A stretch of 64,000 nucleotides of DNA from Serratia marcescens. Its GTDB lineage: Bacteria > Pseudomonadota > Gammaproteobacteria > Enterobacterales > Enterobacteriaceae. The translations under genes were made by a program, and so were the position numbers. Below the pieces are notes generated by a model. That model was not told where the DNA came from, did not search any database, and saw only the letters and a list, made by a program, of their open reading frames with translations. Shown here piece by piece: positions 10,530-23,300 of the stretch (position 1 is its first letter; each line of letters opens with the position of its first letter). The stretch lies in contig JADMXW010000017.1 in the NCBI GenBank assembly GCA_015548865.1, positions 1 through 64,000 on the forward strand. Direction: 5' to 3'.

Positions 10530-11954
10530 ATGCCAAGCGTCAAAAAACTCTCGGCCATTCGCCGCCGCATTTCACTGTTGCTGCTCGATGATCCCGCGCT
10601 GGTGGAAAGCATCATCACCCAACGGTCTCCCGTTGCTGAAGATGACAAAAAGCGGCTTCTCGATCAAACTGCAGAGATCTGTACGCTTCTTAACGAGTTA
10701 CATGCTGCTGACCTTGCCGATCTGTTGGAATCACTGCCACCAGAAGCTCGGCAGGCATTGTGGAGCCTGACACCGCTCGAGAAACGAGGCTTTGTACTCT
10801 ATGAGGCCTCGGAAACCATATCTGATGGCCTTATCGCCCAGATGAGTGACAAAGATATCCTGCGCGCCATACGTCCACTGGATATAGATGAGCAGGCGCA
10901 GTTAGCACGCCGCCTGCCGCGCCACTTGCTGGGGCGTATTCTTACCGCGCTAGAACCCCGGCAGCGAGCACAACTGCGAGAAACCATCCAGTATGATGAA
11001 GATTCTGTCGGCTATTTGGTCGATTTCAATCTGCTGACGGTACGCCCGGATGTCACGCTGGCGGTGGTGCAACGTTTTCTGCGTCGGCATAAGGTGATCC
11101 CCGATGCCACCGATAAACTGTTTATTACCGATCGAAAAAACCGTTTACTGGGTGAACTCACGCTGACCAATATTCTGCTACATACGCCAAATACACGGGT
11201 TGAGCAGGTAATGGATCCTGAACCAATTCTGTTTGAACCAGAGACGCAAATCGATGACGTCGCCAGTGCGTTCGAACGCTACGATCTGATCTCCGCCGCG
11301 GTAGTGGACAGCAAAGGCAAACTGCTGGGACGCGTCACGGTGGAAGATATTCTGGACAGGGTCAACCGTACCAGCGATCACCATCTGCGTCGTTCGGGTG
11401 GGTTAACCGCCTCAGAAGATGTCTATGCTCCCGTGGCCAAAGCGGTAAAGAATCGTTCGGGGTGGCTGGCAATCAACCTCTGCACCGCATTGATCGCCTC
11501 CAGAGTTATCGGGCTGTTTGAAGACACACTGGCACATCTGGTGGCACTGGCAACACTGATGCCGATTGTCGCTGGCATCGGCGGCAATACAGGTAACCAA
11601 ACCATCACCATGATCGTGCGCGCGCTGGCACTGCACCAGTTGGATCATGGAAAAAAATCAGCGTTGTTGTTTAAAGAACTGGGCGTTGCTGTCGTCAATG
11701 GTCTGGTGTGGGGAGCAGTGCTCGCGGTTATCACTGTGCTGCTGTACGGGAACATCGCCATGGGTGGCGTAATGATGTTGGCTATCCTGCTCAACTTGCT
11801 GTTAGCAGCAACCATGGGGGTGACGATTCCCCTGGCGATGGTAAAACTGGGCCGCGATCCCGCCGTCGGATCCAGTGTGATGATCACTGCGATCACAGAC
11901 ACCGGCGGCTTTTTTATCTTCCTGGGGCTGGCGACCCTGTTTTTACTGCCTTGA
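10530..11954 (+). CDS. mgtE: Magnesium transporter MgtE
   Basis: A homodimeric Mg2+-gated Mg2+ channel of the inner membrane. The order of domains is a helical cytoplasmic N domain (about residues 30-130), paired CBS domains (about 150-280), a connecting helix, and five transmembrane helices (about 310-474) with the conserved [14 protein letters not shown]. The ATG at 10530 is preferred; an in-frame TTG at 10515 would add five residues (MRKKI) and ribosome binding signals are weak for both. The stop overlaps the 3' end of convergent galK by 12 bp. MgtE is not universal in enterobacteria, which often rely on CorA and MgtA, so it is a mildly lineage-specific gene. Confidence 0.93.
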   Translation: MPSVKKLSAIRRRISLLLLDDPALVESIITQRSPVAEDDKKRLLDQTAEICTLLNELHAADLADLLESLPPEARQALWSLTPLEKRGFVLYEASETISDGLIAQMSDKDILRAIRPLDIDEQAQLARRLPRHLLGRILTALEPRQRAQLRETIQYDEDSVGYLVDFNLLTVRPDVTLAVVQRFLRRHKVIPDATDKLFITDRKNRLLGELTLTNILLHTPNTRVEQVMDPEPILFEPETQIDDVASAFERYDLISAAVVDSKGKLLGRVTVEDILDRVNRTSDHHLRRSGGLTASEDVYAPVAKAVKNRSGWLAINLCTALIASRVIGLFEDTLAHLVALATLMPIVAGIGGNTGNQTITMIVRALALHQLDHGKKSALLFKELGVAVVNGLVWGAVLAVITVLLYGNIAMGGVMMLAILLNLLLAATMGVTIPLAMVKLGRDPAVGSSVMITAITDTGGFFIFLGLATLFLLP

Positions 11955-13118
11955 TTCAGGCAACATGCCCGCGCCTGCTGACGGCTGACAGACATAGAGC
12001 GTTGGCGGTAAGCCGGTGAGGGCCGGATATTCCCGAGCCACGCGCTCACACACCTCTGCCGTTAACGACGCGGGCAGTAGCGCCACCACGCAACCGCCGA
12101 AACCACCGCCCGTCATACGTACCCCACCACGTTCACCAATATAGTCGTGAATCAGCGTGACCAAGATATCGATAGGCGGCACCGTAATCGCAAAATCATC
12201 ACGCATTGAACGATGCGATTGTGCCATCAAACGCGAAAGACGCGGGATATCGCCCGTGGTGAGCGCTTCAACCGCCTGCAGCGTGCGCTGGTTCTCGGTA
12301 AGAATATGACGAGCGCGTTGCGCCACCACAGGATCTAACCCCACACGATTGGCTTCAAATTGCGCCAGTGAGACATCGCGCAGCGCTTTAACGCCAAAAT
12401 GCTGCGCTGCTGCCTCGCACTGCGCACGTCGAGTGTTGTATTCACTGTCCACCAAACCGCGCTGCACGTTAGAATCAATAACAAGCACATCCAATCCCAA
12501 GGGAATGGGTACAGCCTTACCCTGTAACGAACGGCAATCAATCAGTAAGGCATGGCCTTCAACACCTTGTGCAGAAATAAACTGATCCATGATGCCGCAG
12601 TTACAGCCGACAAAATGATTTTCCGCTTGCTGGCCATTAAGCGCCAGCGCCAACGGGCTAAGGGGTAAAGCATAGAGTGTCTTAAACACCTGCCCTACGG
12701 CTACCTCTAGCGATGCGGAGGAACTGAGTCCTGCCCCGGTGGGTACGTTTCCGCCAATCACCATATCCACGCCGCCCAACGTTAATCCTCGCGCAAGCAG
12801 ATACTTCACAACACCACGAATATAGTTCGGCCACACATACTGTGAATGAGGTTCAATTGGATATGCCACATCGAAGCTATCCTGCTGCTCTTCCATATTG
12901 ACAGCCACCACCCGAACCAAGCTGTCAGCACGCGGGGCAGCGGCGATCACCGTGTGAAAATCAATGGCACAAGGCAACACAAACCCATCATTGTAATCCG
13001 TGTGCTCACCAATCAGGTTGACACGCCCAGGCGCTTGCACCTGCACGGAGGGCGTATAGCCAAAGGTGGCGTTGAACACGGCATCCACCTGTTGCCGCAC
13101 GCTGTTAATCCGTCCCAT
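11943..13118 (-). CDS. galK: Galactokinase
   Basis: Phosphorylates alpha-D-galactose to galactose 1-phosphate (Leloir pathway, cytoplasm). GHMP-kinase features are clear: the galactokinase signature [20 protein letters not shown] near residue 31, the ATP-binding [20 protein letters not shown], and the C-terminal [17 protein letters not shown]. The length is 391 aa (E. coli 382). The start has GAGGTGA as ribosome binding site. galE, galT and galM are not adjacent. Instead the gene stands alone and diverges from galR, with a GalR-type operator between them (13245-13260), so galactose-responsive repression by its neighbour is likely. Confidence 0.97.
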   Translation of the reverse strand: MGRINSVRQQVDAVFNATFGYTPSVQVQAPGRVNLIGEHTDYNDGFVLPCAIDFHTVIAAAPRADSLVRVVAVNMEEQQDSFDVAYPIEPHSQYVWPNYIRGVVKYLLARGLTLGGVDMVIGGNVPTGAGLSSSASLEVAVGQVFKTLYALPLSPLALALNGQQAENHFVGCNCGIMDQFISAQGVEGHALLIDCRSLQGKAVPIPLGLDVLVIDSNVQRGLVDSEYNTRRAQCEAAAQHFGVKALRDVSLAQFEANRVGLDPVVAQRARHILTENQRTLQAVEALTTGDIPRLSRLMAQSHRSMRDDFAITVPPIDILVTLIHDYIGERGGVRMTGGGFGGCVVALLPASLTAEVCERVAREYPALTGLPPTLYVCQPSAGAGMLPESRQ

Positions 13119-13244
13119 CGTTCACCTCATTCACTTGCCGAAAATCAATATCACTTACGCGGCGTTAAGCGCTCCACTGGATTAAGATGTAACCCACTTT
13201 CACTCAGTGCGATAAAAACCGCAAAAAAGCCAGTTGCAAACGAC

Positions 13245-13260
13245 ATGTAAACGATTACCC
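13245..13260. promoter_or_regulatory. GalR/GalS-type operator between galK and galR
   Basis: The sequence ATGTAAACGATTACCC matches the known galactose operator pattern GTGTAANCGNTTACAC at all central positions (TGTAA, CG, TTAC). It lies 127 bp upstream of galK and 92 bp upstream of galR, as expected for repression of galK and autoregulation of galR. Confidence 0.7.
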
Positions 13261-13351
13261 TCATTGTAGGCAGTAAGTGCCATCAATGAGAATAGCGATA
13301 CACCCGATTGATATTGAGACCGATCACACAAAACAGACAGGGAAACAACGG

Positions 13352-14362
13352 ATGGCAACCATAAAGGATGTTGCGCGCCTGGCAGGCGTCTCAGTGGCAA
13401 CGGTTTCGCGGGTGATCAATGATTCACCTAAAGCCAGTCAGGCGTCACGAGAAGCAGTGCATAACGCCATGGCAGAATTGCGCTATCACCCGAATGCCAA
13501 TGCGCGCGCACTGGCACACCAGCATGCAGAAACCCTGGGGCTGGTGGTGGCAGATGTTTCCGATCCTTTCTTTGGTGCGATGGTAAAAGCGGTGGATAGC
13601 ACCGCCAGGGCGACTGGAAACTTTTTGTTGATCAGTAACAGCTATCATGACGCGGAAATGGAGCGCCAAGCCATAGAACAACTGCTGCGCCACCGTTGCT
13701 CAGCGCTGGTGGTACATGCAAAAATGTTGCCGGACGCAGAGCTGAGCGCGTTTATGCGTCATGTGCCGGGAATGGTACTGATTAACCGCATTCTCCCCGG
13801 ATTCGAGTCGCGCTGTGTGGCGCTTGACGATCGTCACGGCGGCTGGCTGGCAACACGGCATATGATCCAGGAAGGGCATCATGCTATTGCTTTTATCTGT
13901 TCCGATCACCCGATTTCAGATGCCAACGATCGTTTAGAGGGTTACAGTGCCGCGCTGAATGAGCAAGGCATTACAGTAGAAACGCGGTTGATCGCCCGCG
14001 CCGCGCCGAATGAAACCGGCGGCGAAGCGGCAATGCGAGAACTGCTAAGCCGTGGCGTACATTTCAGCGCTGTGGTGTGTTACAACGATTCCATGGCGGC
14101 AGGCGCATTAGCAGTATTAAGTGACAACGGCATCTCGGTGCCGCAAACGGTATCGTTGATAGGCTTTGACGATGTCCTTATCGCACGCTATTTGCGTCCA
14201 CGCTTGACCACAATCCGCTATCCGGTTACCGCCATGTCGACACAGGCTGCTGAATTGGCGATTGCGCTGGCACAAGGTCTGGCGCTGGCTGCGGTCACTA
14301 ACACGTTTACACCGACGCTGGTGCGCCGTCATTCGGTGCAGTCCATCACCAGCGCACGCTAA
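13352..14362 (+). CDS. galR: Galactose operon repressor GalR
   Basis: LacI-family repressor of galactose genes. The N-terminus, starting MATIKDVARLAGVSVATVSR, is the DNA-binding helix-turn-helix plus hinge. The periplasmic-binding-protein-like effector domain follows, with GLVVADVSDPFFGAMVKAV, SALVVHAKMLPDAELSAFM, LINRILPGFESRCVALDD and SLIGFDDVLIARYLRPRLTT, all close to E. coli GalR. The length is 336 aa (E. coli GalR 343). The start at 13352 is fixed by homology and an AGGGA upstream, although the frame stays open to 13277. It is divergent from galK. Confidence 0.9.
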   Translation: MATIKDVARLAGVSVATVSRVINDSPKASQASREAVHNAMAELRYHPNANARALAHQHAETLGLVVADVSDPFFGAMVKAVDSTARATGNFLLISNSYHDAEMERQAIEQLLRHRCSALVVHAKMLPDAELSAFMRHVPGMVLINRILPGFESRCVALDDRHGGWLATRHMIQEGHHAIAFICSDHPISDANDRLEGYSAALNEQGITVETRLIARAAPNETGGEAAMRELLSRGVHFSAVVCYNDSMAAGALAVLSDNGISVPQTVSLIGFDDVLIARYLRPRLTTIRYPVTAMSTQAAELAIALAQGLALAAVTNTFTPTLVRRHSVQSITSAR

Positions 14363-14380
14363 CGCCTTTCACCGGCAAGA

Positions 14381-14408
14381 GCGGACATTCCCAATAGGCG
14401 TTGTCCGC
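14381..14408 (+). terminator. Hairpin after galR
   Basis: The perfect 7-bp stem GCGGACA/TGTCCGC, with a 14-nt loop, lies 19 bp past the galR stop. No U-tract follows, so termination is uncertain. Confidence 0.4.
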
Positions 14409-14583
14409 CATCTCATGAGTTACGTTTGCTTACCATCCCCATACTGCTCCCTGCGATAAGCTATTCAACTTAGCGCTATTCCCAAGATATAATTATACTT
14501 TTGCGTGTTTTATCGCATTTTTAGCTTTTTCGTTACCTAGAATGGCGTGGGAAACGTTAACCCGCCTACTATTCGGAGCCCTC

Positions 14584-15774
14584 ATGACTCATATTGCGCA
14601 ATTTGCGTTGGCATTGCTTGTCGTTGCCGGTTTGGCGTTACTTGTCTGCCGCGATCGTAAAAGCATTCGTATCCGCTTTATTATTCAACTGTTAGTGATT
14701 GAAATTCTGCTCGCCTGGTTCTTCCTGTATTCCAACGTGGGCTTGGGCTTCGTAAAAGGGTTTGCTGCCGTCTTTGATAAATTGCTGGGGTTTGCCGGAC
14801 AAGGGACCGATTTCGTGTTTGGCGATATGGTTAACCACGAGAAGAACCTTATTTCATTCTTCTTCAAAGTGCTTTGCCCTATCGTGTTTATTTCGGCACT
14901 GATTGGTATCCTGCAACACATCAAAGTCCTGCCCATCGTTATTCGCGCCATCGGTACTGTGTTGTCCAAAGTGAACGGTATGGGCAAACTGGAATCGTTT
15001 AACGCTGTGAGTTCGTTGATTCTCGGACAATCAGAGAACTTCATCGCCTATAAAGATATCCTGGGCAAAATGTCAGAAAAACGCATGTACACTATGGCGG
15101 CAACCGCCATGTCTACCGTATCAATGTCCATCGTTGGTGCTTACATGACCATGCTGGATTCCAAATATGTGGTGGCGGCGCTCATTCTGAATATGTTCAG
15201 CACCTTTATCGTGTTGTCATTGATCAACCCGTATAAAGTGGACGCAGAGCCCGAACTGCAACTGCGCGATCTGCATGAAAACCAGAGTTTCTTTGAGATG
15301 CTGGGAGAATATATCCTGGCGGGCTTCAAGGTGGCTTGCATTGTTGCCGCCATGCTAATCGGCTTTATCGCCCTGATTGCTATGGTTAACGCTATCTTCA
15401 GCGCCGTGTTCGGTATCAGCTTCCAAGAAATGCTGGGCTACGTGTTCTTCCCCTTTGCGTGGATCATGGGGATTCCTGCCAACGAAGCGTTACAGGTCGG
15501 CAGTATTATGGCCACCAAACTGGTGTCCAATGAATTCGTCGCCATGCTGGAACTGCAAAAAGTTGCGAGCCAACTGTCACCGCGTAGCGTAGGGATTCTC
15601 TCCGTGTTCCTGGTGTCGTTCGCCAACTTCTCCTCAATCGGTATCATTGCCGGTGCTATCAAAGGGTTGAACGAAAATCAGGGTAACGTGGTTTCCCGCT
15701 TCGGCCTTAAGTTAGTCTACGGCTCCACGTTGGTCAGCATTCTCTCTGCATCAATCGCAGGGCTGGTGCTGTAA
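14584..15774 (+). CDS. nupC: Nucleoside:H+ symporter NupC
   Basis: Concentrative nucleoside transporter (CNT family) importing nucleosides, mainly pyrimidines and adenosine, across the inner membrane with protons. The 396-residue polytopic protein is close to E. coli NupC throughout: [49 protein letters not shown] (binding core) and [20 protein letters not shown]. The ATG at 14584 with GGAG upstream aligns with the E. coli start; an upstream in-frame ATG at 14542 has no support. It is monocistronic between hairpins. Confidence 0.95.
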   Translation: MTHIAQFALALLVVAGLALLVCRDRKSIRIRFIIQLLVIEILLAWFFLYSNVGLGFVKGFAAVFDKLLGFAGQGTDFVFGDMVNHEKNLISFFFKVLCPIVFISALIGILQHIKVLPIVIRAIGTVLSKVNGMGKLESFNAVSSLILGQSENFIAYKDILGKMSEKRMYTMAATAMSTVSMSIVGAYMTMLDSKYVVAALILNMFSTFIVLSLINPYKVDAEPELQLRDLHENQSFFEMLGEYILAGFKVACIVAAMLIGFIALIAMVNAIFSAVFGISFQEMLGYVFFPFAWIMGIPANEALQVGSIMATKLVSNEFVAMLELQKVASQLSPRSVGILSVFLVSFANFSSIGIIAGAIKGLNENQGNVVSRFGLKLVYGSTLVSILSASIAGLVL

Positions 15775-15792
15775 TTTACACTGATCATCGTT

Positions 15793-15814
15793 TGGGCGGC
15801 CATCCGGTCGCCCA
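15793..15814 (+). terminator. Hairpin after nupC
   Basis: The stem TGGGCGGC/GTCGCCCA (8 bp, one G-T-type mismatch) with loop CATCCG lies 18 bp after the nupC stop. There is no long U-tract. Confidence 0.45.
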
Positions 15815-15836
15815 CTATCCACTACAAACCCTGACA

Positions 15837-15863
15837 TTTCTTCCATATTTCCTTCATTATTAT
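15837..15863 (+). promoter_or_regulatory. Possible BaeR boxes upstream of mdtA
   Basis: Two overlapping runs, TTTCTTCCATATTTCC and TTTCCTTCATTATTAT, loosely resemble the known BaeR box TTTTTCTCCATNATTGGC. They sit 65-90 bp before mdtA, where BaeR acts in E. coli. The match is partial, and this is context-driven inference. Confidence 0.3.
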
Positions 15864-15927
15864 TTGAGTAAAACACAGTAGACTACGCTCATTGTGTTAA
15901 TACTGGCTGCTAGTCGATTCGTAAACC

Positions 15928-17190
15928 ATGATGAATACCACACGTCTTTTTCGTCTGCTGTTGCTTGCGTTCGCGGTTATTGCCGCCGTTGTTATCTGGC
16001 GTCACTTGCGACCTGCTGATACCCCAACAGCGGCGCCTTCCGCTCATCAGGACACCAGTAGCAATGCAACTCCCGCACGCAACGCCAGCAACAGTGGCGG
16101 CGGCGGACGACGCTCTGCCATGCGTACGCTGTCGCCCGTTCAAGCGGCCACCACGCGCTCAGCGGCTGTTCCTTATTACCTTTCGGGTTTAGGTACCATT
16201 ACGGCTGCCAACACGGTGACAGTGCGCAGTCGCGTCAACGGTGAACTGATGGCACTGCATTTTCAGGAAGGGCAACAGGTCAAAGCCGGGGATCTGCTGG
16301 CAGAAATCGACCCACGCCCCTATCAGGTTGCATTAACGCAGGCACAAGGGCAATTGGCTAAAGACCAGGCTGCGCTAGCCAACGCACGTCAAGATCTGGC
16401 GCGTTATCAACAACTGATTAAAACCAATTTGATCTCCCGTCAGGAACTGGATGCGCAGGCAGCGCAGGTGCATCAGGCCGAAGGCACTGTCAAAGCCGAT
16501 GAAGGTTCTGTCGCCAGCGCAGAATTACAGCTTACCTATAGCCGTATCACCGCGCCCATCAATGGTCGTGTTGGCCTAAAACAGGTGGATGTCGGGAACT
16601 ACATCACCAGCGGCGACAGCACCGGTATTGTGGTGTTAACCCAAACACATCCGATTGATGTCATCTTCACGCTACCGGAAAGTGATATCGCCACCGTGTT
16701 GAGCGCGCAGAAATCGGGTCAGCCAGTACCCGTTGAGGCCTGGGATCGTGCTAACCAGCACAAACTGTCACAAGGCAGCCTGCTCAGCATGGATAACCAG
16801 ATTGATGCCACCACTGGCACGATCAAGCTGAAAGCGCGCTTCGAAAATAACGATGATGCGCTGTTTCCCAACCAGTTTGTGAATGTGCGCATGCAGGTCA
16901 CCACGTTACAAAATGCGCTGCTGGTGCCACTTTCTGCCATTCAGATGGGTAGCGAAGGACGTTTTGTCTGGGTGTTGAACGAAAAGAATCAGGTCAGTAA
17001 ACACGCCGTTACCGTCGGTATTCAATACGGGCAGGAGATGGTGGTTACGGCAGGCCTGAATGAAGGGGATCGCGTGGTCACTGACGGTATCGACCGGTTA
17101 ACTGAAGGGGCCCAGGTAGAAGTGATTACCGCCGCTGCGGCTACCACCACACCGCCGTCTAAACGCGCCACGCGCGGGGAGAAACCCTGA
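15928..17190 (+). CDS. mdtA: RND efflux periplasmic adaptor MdtA
   Basis: Membrane fusion protein linking the MdtBC pump to an outer-membrane channel (TolC in E. coli). The 420-aa chain has an N-terminal membrane anchor (about residues 5-24) and a low-complexity Ala/Ser/Gly linker. A lipoyl-like barrel half with [20 protein letters not shown] precedes an alpha-hairpin (about 130-190), then the second lipoyl half [20 protein letters not shown] and beta-barrel domains. E. coli MdtA has 415 aa. It is the first gene of mdtABCD-baeSR; its TGA overlaps the mdtB ATG (ATGA-type coupling). The ribosome binding site is weak. Confidence 0.95.
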   Translation: MMNTTRLFRLLLLAFAVIAAVVIWRHLRPADTPTAAPSAHQDTSSNATPARNASNSGGGGRRSAMRTLSPVQAATTRSAAVPYYLSGLGTITAANTVTVRSRVNGELMALHFQEGQQVKAGDLLAEIDPRPYQVALTQAQGQLAKDQAALANARQDLARYQQLIKTNLISRQELDAQAAQVHQAEGTVKADEGSVASAELQLTYSRITAPINGRVGLKQVDVGNYITSGDSTGIVVLTQTHPIDVIFTLPESDIATVLSAQKSGQPVPVEAWDRANQHKLSQGSLLSMDNQIDATTGTIKLKARFENNDDALFPNQFVNVRMQVTTLQNALLVPLSAIQMGSEGRFVWVLNEKNQVSKHAVTVGIQYGQEMVVTAGLNEGDRVVTDGIDRLTEGAQVEVITAAAATTTPPSKRATRGEKP

Positions 17191-20100
17191 TGCAAGGGGA
17201 GATTCCGGCAGGCGGTGGCCCATCCCGCCTGTTTATTCTGCGCCCTATCGCCACAACATTGTTGATGCTGGCGATCCTGCTGGCAGGGATTATTGGCTAT
17301 CGGGCATTACCGGTCTCTGCGCTGCCTGAGGTGGACTACCCAACCATTCAGGTAGTGACACTCTATCCCGGCGCCAGTCCGGATGTGATTGCATCGGCGA
17401 TTACCGCTCCCCTTGAACGCCAGTTCGGGCAAATGTCCGGGCTGAAACAGATGTCGACGCAGAGCTCAGGCGGTGCATCGGTGATCACCCTGCAATTCCA
17501 GTTGACGCTGCCACTAGATGTCGCAGAGCAGGATGTTCAGGCCGCCATCAACGCCGCCAACAATTTGTTGCCAAGCGATCTGCCTTACCCGCCAATTTAC
17601 AGCAAAGTTAATCCGGCCGATCCGCCGATCATGACGCTGGCAGTCACCTCCACTGCCATGCCGATGACACAGGTGCAAGATATGGTGGAAACCCGTATCG
17701 CACAAAAGATGGCTCAGGTATCTGGCGTCGGTCGTGTGTCGTTGGCAGGCGGGCAGCGCCCGTCGGTACGAGTAAACTTTAACGCTAACGCGCTGGCCTC
17801 TTACGGGCTGGATAGCGAAACCCTGCGCACTGCCATCACCAGTGCCAATGTGAATTCAGCGAAAGGCAGCCTGGACGGTCCGACACGCGCAGTAACCTTG
17901 TCAGCCAATGACCAGATGAAATCAGCAGAGGATTATCGCCAGCTGATTGTTGCCTGGCGCAATGGTGCACCGGTACGGCTGCGCGATGTTGCCACCGTAG
18001 AACAAGCCCCGGAAAATACGGCGTTGGGTGCCTGGGCTAACAGAGAACAGGCGATTATCATCAACATTCAGCGTCAGCCGGGTGCCAACGTCATCACCAC
18101 CACGGACAGTCTGCGTAATCTGTTGCCAACGTTAACCGCCAGTCTGCCGAAATCGGTGACTGTCACGACGCTGACCGATCGCACGGCCAGTATCCGCGCG
18201 TCAGTGAAAGATGTGCAGTTTGAACTGATGCTAGCCATTGCGCTGGTGATTATGGTTATCTACCTGTTTTTGCGCAATGCGATCGCCACGCTGATCCCGA
18301 GCATCGTGGTCCCCCTGTCACTGGTTGGGACCTTCGCCGCCATGTATTTCCTTGGTTTCTCGATCAATAACCTGACGCTAATGGCGCTCACCATTGCCAC
18401 CGGCTTTGTGGTGGATGACGCCATCGTGGTGATCGAGAATATTTCGCGCTACATCGAAAAAGGTGAAAAGCCGCTTCACGCGGCGTTAAAAGGCGCGGGA
18501 GAAATTGGCTTCACCATTATTTCACTGACGTTCTCGCTGATTGCGGTATTGATCCCGTTGCTGTTTATGGGCGATATCATTGGCCGCCTGTTCCGTGAAT
18601 TTGCCATCACGCTGGCGATAGCGATCCTCATCTCCGGTGTTGTTTCTCTCACGCTGACCCCCATGATGTGCGCTCGATTGCTCACCCATCAGAGCCTAAA
18701 CCGGCAAAACGCCTTTACACGCGCCAGCGAACGCTTTTTCTCACGGGTTGTCACGCTCTACGGCAAGGGCTTACGCCGGGTGCTGAACCACCCCTGGATT
18801 ACCCTTAGCGTAGCAATCAGCACGCTGCTACTCACCATTCTGCTCTATCTGTGGATACCCAAGGGCTTTTTTCCCGTTCAAGATAACAGCATGATTCAGG
18901 GCACTTTACAGGCACCGCAGAGCGTATCCTATGCCGATATGGCACAACGGCAACAGCAGGTCGTATCACTGATCATGCAAGATCCAGCGGTGCAGAGTGT
19001 CTCTTCATTTGTCGGCGTCGATGGCACCAACGCAGCGCTTAACAGCGCGCGTTTGCAGATCAATCTCAAACCGCTAGGTGAACGGCGCGATCGTCTGACC
19101 GACATCATCACCCGCTTGCAGGAAAAAACCGCGCAGTTAACCGGTGTCACGCTTTACCTGCAACCGGTGCAAGATCTCACCATTGATACCCAGGTCAGCC
19201 GCACGCAATACCAGTTCACCCTGCAAGCGATGTCGTTAGAGGAACTGAGCCGCTGGGTACCTCCACTAATGCGCGAGTTGCAACAGTTGCCGCAGCTACA
19301 GGATGTGAGCAGCGACTGGCAGGATGATGCGGCGGTGGCTTATGTCAACGTTAACCGCGATGCTGCCAGCCGTCTTGGACTGACCATGTCTGCCATTGAC
19401 AATGCACTGTATAATGCTTTTGGGCAGCGCTTGGTTTCCACGGTATATACCCAATCAAATCAATATCGTGTAGTGCTGGCACAGCAGACCGCGCACACCA
19501 CCGGATTAGGCGCGCTGAATGAAATTCGCATCAAAAATAGCGATGGCAACAGCGTACCGCTTAACACGGTTGCCACACTAGAGGAGCGCCGTGGACCGTT
19601 AGCGCTGAACCGTATCGATCAATTCCCGGCCACCACCATTTCATTCAATGTTACGCCCGGATATTCACTCGGAGAAGCAGTGCAAGCCATCACGGCAGCT
19701 GAGCAGCAGTTGCACATGCCCACCGACATTGTCACCCACTTTCAAGGCAGCGCTCTAGCGTTTCAAGCAGCGCTGAGCAGCACTGTCTGGCTTATCGTGG
19801 CGGCGATTGTCGCCATGTACATTGTATTGGGGGTTCTTTATGAAAGTTTTATCCACCCGATCACCATTCTTTCCACGCTGCCGACCGCGGGCGTTGGTGC
19901 GCTGCTGGCTTTGATGGTGGCTGGTAGCGAGCTGGATGTGATTGCGATTATCGGCATCATTTTGCTTATCGGCATTGTGAAGAAGAACGCCATTATGATG
20001 ATCGATTTCGCGCTGGCTGCTGAGCGCGAGCAGGGAATGACACCTTACGATGCTATCTATCAGGCGTGTCTGCTGCGTTTTCGTCCGATCTTGATGACCA

Positions 20101-20309
20101 CTATGGCGGCGTTGCTGAGCGCCGTGCCGCTGATGCTTAGCAACGGCGTTGGTGCTGAACTACGCCAGCCGCTGGGGATTTGTATGGTGGGTGGATTGGT
20201 CATGAGCCAGATTCTGACGCTGTTCACAACGCCAGTAATTTACCTGCTGTTTGACCGATTGGCGCACCGCTTCCGTCGCACTGAGCAGCCAGAGGAAGAA
20301 ATACAGTGA
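17190..20309 (+). CDS. mdtB: RND multidrug efflux permease MdtB
   Basis: Inner-membrane proton-driven drug pump subunit that works with MdtC as a heteromultimer. The length of 1039 aa and sequence match E. coli MdtB (1040) closely: [20 protein letters not shown], the TM4 proton-relay [20 protein letters not shown] with paired Asp, and the TM10-12 segment [20 protein letters not shown]. Two large periplasmic loops (about residues 40-340 and 560-870) form the porter and docking domains. Known E. coli substrates include novobiocin and bile salts. The start overlaps mdtA and the stop overlaps mdtC, which indicates stoichiometric translation. Confidence 0.97.
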   Translation: MQGEIPAGGGPSRLFILRPIATTLLMLAILLAGIIGYRALPVSALPEVDYPTIQVVTLYPGASPDVIASAITAPLERQFGQMSGLKQMSTQSSGGASVITLQFQLTLPLDVAEQDVQAAINAANNLLPSDLPYPPIYSKVNPADPPIMTLAVTSTAMPMTQVQDMVETRIAQKMAQVSGVGRVSLAGGQRPSVRVNFNANALASYGLDSETLRTAITSANVNSAKGSLDGPTRAVTLSANDQMKSAEDYRQLIVAWRNGAPVRLRDVATVEQAPENTALGAWANREQAIIINIQRQPGANVITTTDSLRNLLPTLTASLPKSVTVTTLTDRTASIRASVKDVQFELMLAIALVIMVIYLFLRNAIATLIPSIVVPLSLVGTFAAMYFLGFSINNLTLMALTIATGFVVDDAIVVIENISRYIEKGEKPLHAALKGAGEIGFTIISLTFSLIAVLIPLLFMGDIIGRLFREFAITLAIAILISGVVSLTLTPMMCARLLTHQSLNRQNAFTRASERFFSRVVTLYGKGLRRVLNHPWITLSVAISTLLLTILLYLWIPKGFFPVQDNSMIQGTLQAPQSVSYADMAQRQQQVVSLIMQDPAVQSVSSFVGVDGTNAALNSARLQINLKPLGERRDRLTDIITRLQEKTAQLTGVTLYLQPVQDLTIDTQVSRTQYQFTLQAMSLEELSRWVPPLMRELQQLPQLQDVSSDWQDDAAVAYVNVNRDAASRLGLTMSAIDNALYNAFGQRLVSTVYTQSNQYRVVLAQQTAHTTGLGALNEIRIKNSDGNSVPLNTVATLEERRGPLALNRIDQFPATTISFNVTPGYSLGEAVQAITAAEQQLHMPTDIVTHFQGSALAFQAALSSTVWLIVAAIVAMYIVLGVLYESFIHPITILSTLPTAGVGALLALMVAGSELDVIAIIGIILLIGIVKKNAIMMIDFALAAEREQGMTPYDAIYQACLLRFRPILMTTMAALLSAVPLMLSNGVGAELRQPLGICMVGGLVMSQILTLFTTPVIYLLFDRLAHRFRRTEQPEEEIQ

Positions 20310-23300
20310 AGTTCTTTGCGCTGTTTATCCATCGACCGGTCGCCACCGCGCTACTGACACTGGCGATTGCGCTGTGTGGCGTGCTCGGTTTCCGCCTGCT
20401 ACCGGTCGCACCGTTGCCGCAGGTGGACTTCCCCGCGATTGTGGTTTCCGCATCGCTCTCAGGGGCGTCGCCAGAAACCATGGCGACCTCCGTCGCCATG
20501 CCGCTGGAACGATCCCTTGGGCGTATCGCCGGGGTCACGGAAATGACGTCAACCAGTTCTCTGGGTAAAACCCGGATCGTACTGGTATTTGATTTCTCGC
20601 GTGATATCAACGGGGCAGCACGCGACGTGCAGTCGGCGATCAATGCAGCGCAGAACCTGCTGCCTTCCGGCATGGCAAGCCGCCCAACGTATCGTAAAAT
20701 CAATCCGGCCGATGCGCCAATCCTGGTGTTGACCTTGACCTCCGACACCTACAACTCAGGCCAACTGTATGATTTTGCGACCAATCAGTTGTCACAACGA
20801 ATTTCCCAAATGGACGGTGTGGGCGATGTTACGGTAAGCGGAGCCTCTCAGCCGGCGGTACGTGTCGAACTGAATCCTCAGGCATTGTTTAATCAAGGAA
20901 TCTCACTAGATGCCGTGCGCCAGGCCATTGCTAAAGCCAACGTAAAACAGCCATTAGGCAACATCGACAATGGACAGGCTCGCTGGCAGGTGCAAACCAA
21001 CGATGCATTGAAAACCGCGGCAGACTACGCCCCCATCATCGTACATTATAAAGACAGTGCGCCGGTTCGGTTGAGCAATGTTGCTCAGGTGAAAGACGGC
21101 GTACAGGATACGCGCAACGCCGGGATGGCAAACGGCAAAACCGCCGTGTTGGTGGTGGTTCAGCGCGCACCTGATGCCAATATCATTGCCACCGTTGATA
21201 ACGTGCGGGCCGCTCTGCCGGAACTGCGTGCCAGTCTACCGGCTGCTATTCAACTCAATATTGCGCAAGACCGCTCCCCCACCATTCGCGCCTCCCTGGC
21301 CGAGGTGGAACAGTCACTGGTGATTGCCGTCGCGCTGGTGATCTTGGTGGTATTTCTGTTCCTGCGCTCCGGGCGTGCCACGCTGATTCCGGCGATTGCC
21401 GTCCCAGTGTCATTGATTGGGACCTTTGCCGCGATGTATCTGTGCGGTTTCAGCCTGAACAACCTCTCGCTGATGGCACTCACGATCGCCACAGGGTTCG
21501 TGGTAGACGATGCTATCGTAGTACTGGAGAACATTTCACGCCATATTGAAGCGGGCATGAAACCGATGCAGGCGGCCCTGAAAGGGGTGCGAGAGGTGGG
21601 TTTTACCGTGCTGGCGATGAGTCTGTCGCTGGTGGCCGTTTTTCTGCCGCTGCTGCTGATGGGCGGGCTGCCGGGGCGCTACTTTCGCGAATTTACCGTC
21701 ACACTGTCTGCCGCGATACTCATTTCGCTGATTATATCTGTCACTCTGACGCCAATGATGTGCGCACGCTTGCTACGCAGTCATGAAAAACAGAGCCAGC
21801 CGCGCAAACGTGGTTTTGGTCGCGTATTAGTCGCTCTGCAACAGCAGTATGGCCGTTCTTTACGCTGGGTATTGCAGCATGCCCGCTGGGTACTGCTCAT
21901 CCTGATTGGCACCGTCGGGCTGAATGTTTGGCTCTACATCTCCATTCCCAAGACCTTTTTCCCCGAGCAGGATACCGGCCGTGTGATGGGCTTCATTCAG
22001 GCCGATCAGAGCATTTCATTTCAGGCAATGCGCAATAAACTTCATGATTTTATGGTCATTGTCAGCGCCGATCCGGCAGTGGATAACGTGACAGGGTTTA
22101 CTGGCGGCTCGCGCACCAACGCAGGCTCAATGTTTATTACGCTCAAACCGCTGGCAGAACGCAAGATGAGTGCCCAGCAGGTCATCGCTCGCCTACGCGG
22201 TCAACTGGCGAAAGAACCGGGGGCCAACCTGTTTCTAATGCCGGTACAGGATATCCGCATTGGTGGACGAGAGTCTAACGCGGGCTACCAGTTTACCTTG
22301 CTATCAGACGATCTGAATGAGCTACGCGCCTGGGAGCCTAAAATCCGCCTTGCGCTCAGTCAGTTGCCAGAATTGGCTGACGTCAATTCCGATCAGCAGG
22401 ACAAGGGTTCTGAAATGGCCCTGACCTACGACAGGGATACCCTTGCGCGACTCGGTATCGGCGTCTCCACTGTCAATGCCTTGTTAAATAATGCGTTCGG
22501 GCAGCGGCAAATATCGACCATCTATCAACCTCTCAATCAGTACAAAGTGGTGATGGAGGTGGAATCCAAATATACTCAGGATGTTAGCGCACTGGATCAG
22601 ATGTTTGTGCTCAACAGCGCTGGGGAGCCGATTCCCCTTTCTGCGTTCGCCAGTTGGCGGCCGATTAACGCCCCGCTGTCCGTCAATCATCAGGGGCTCT
22701 CAGCGGCTTCAACCGTTTCGTTTAATCTGCCAGAAGGCGTATCACTCTCTGAAGCGACGGCGGCCATTGAACGGAGTATGACCGCGTTGGGAGTGCCTTC
22801 CTCGGTACGCGGACAATTCGCCGGTACGGCACAGGCGTTTCAACAGTCACAAAGTGCGCAGGTGTTTCTGATCATTGCGGCCATTGTCACCGTCTACATC
22901 GTATTGGGGATTTTGTACGAAAGCTACGTGCACCCGCTGACCATTCTGTCAACGCTTCCGTCTGCGGGTGTCGGGGCTCTGCTGGCATTAAAAGGGTTTG
23001 GCGCACCGTTTAGCCTGATTGCCCTCATTGGCATCTTGCTGTTAATCGGTATTGTGAAAAAAAATGCCATCATGATGGTGGATTTTGCACTGGAAGCGCA
23101 GCGCGGGGGGAAGCTAAATGCACAAGAGGCCATCTTCCAGGCCTGCCTGCTGCGCTTTCGCCCCATTCTGATGACAACGCTGGCCGCGATTTTCGGTGCG
23201 TTACCGCTCGTACTGACCAGCGGTGACGGCGCTGAACTACGCCAACCGCTCGGTATCACCATCGTTGGGGGATTGGTAATGAGCCAACTGCTAACGCTGT

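Noticed and set aside
14542-14583. Longer NupC N-terminus from the ATG at 14542
   Set aside because: The ATG at 14584 has GGAG upstream and aligns with the E. coli NupC start; the extension would precede the first helix with unrelated residues.
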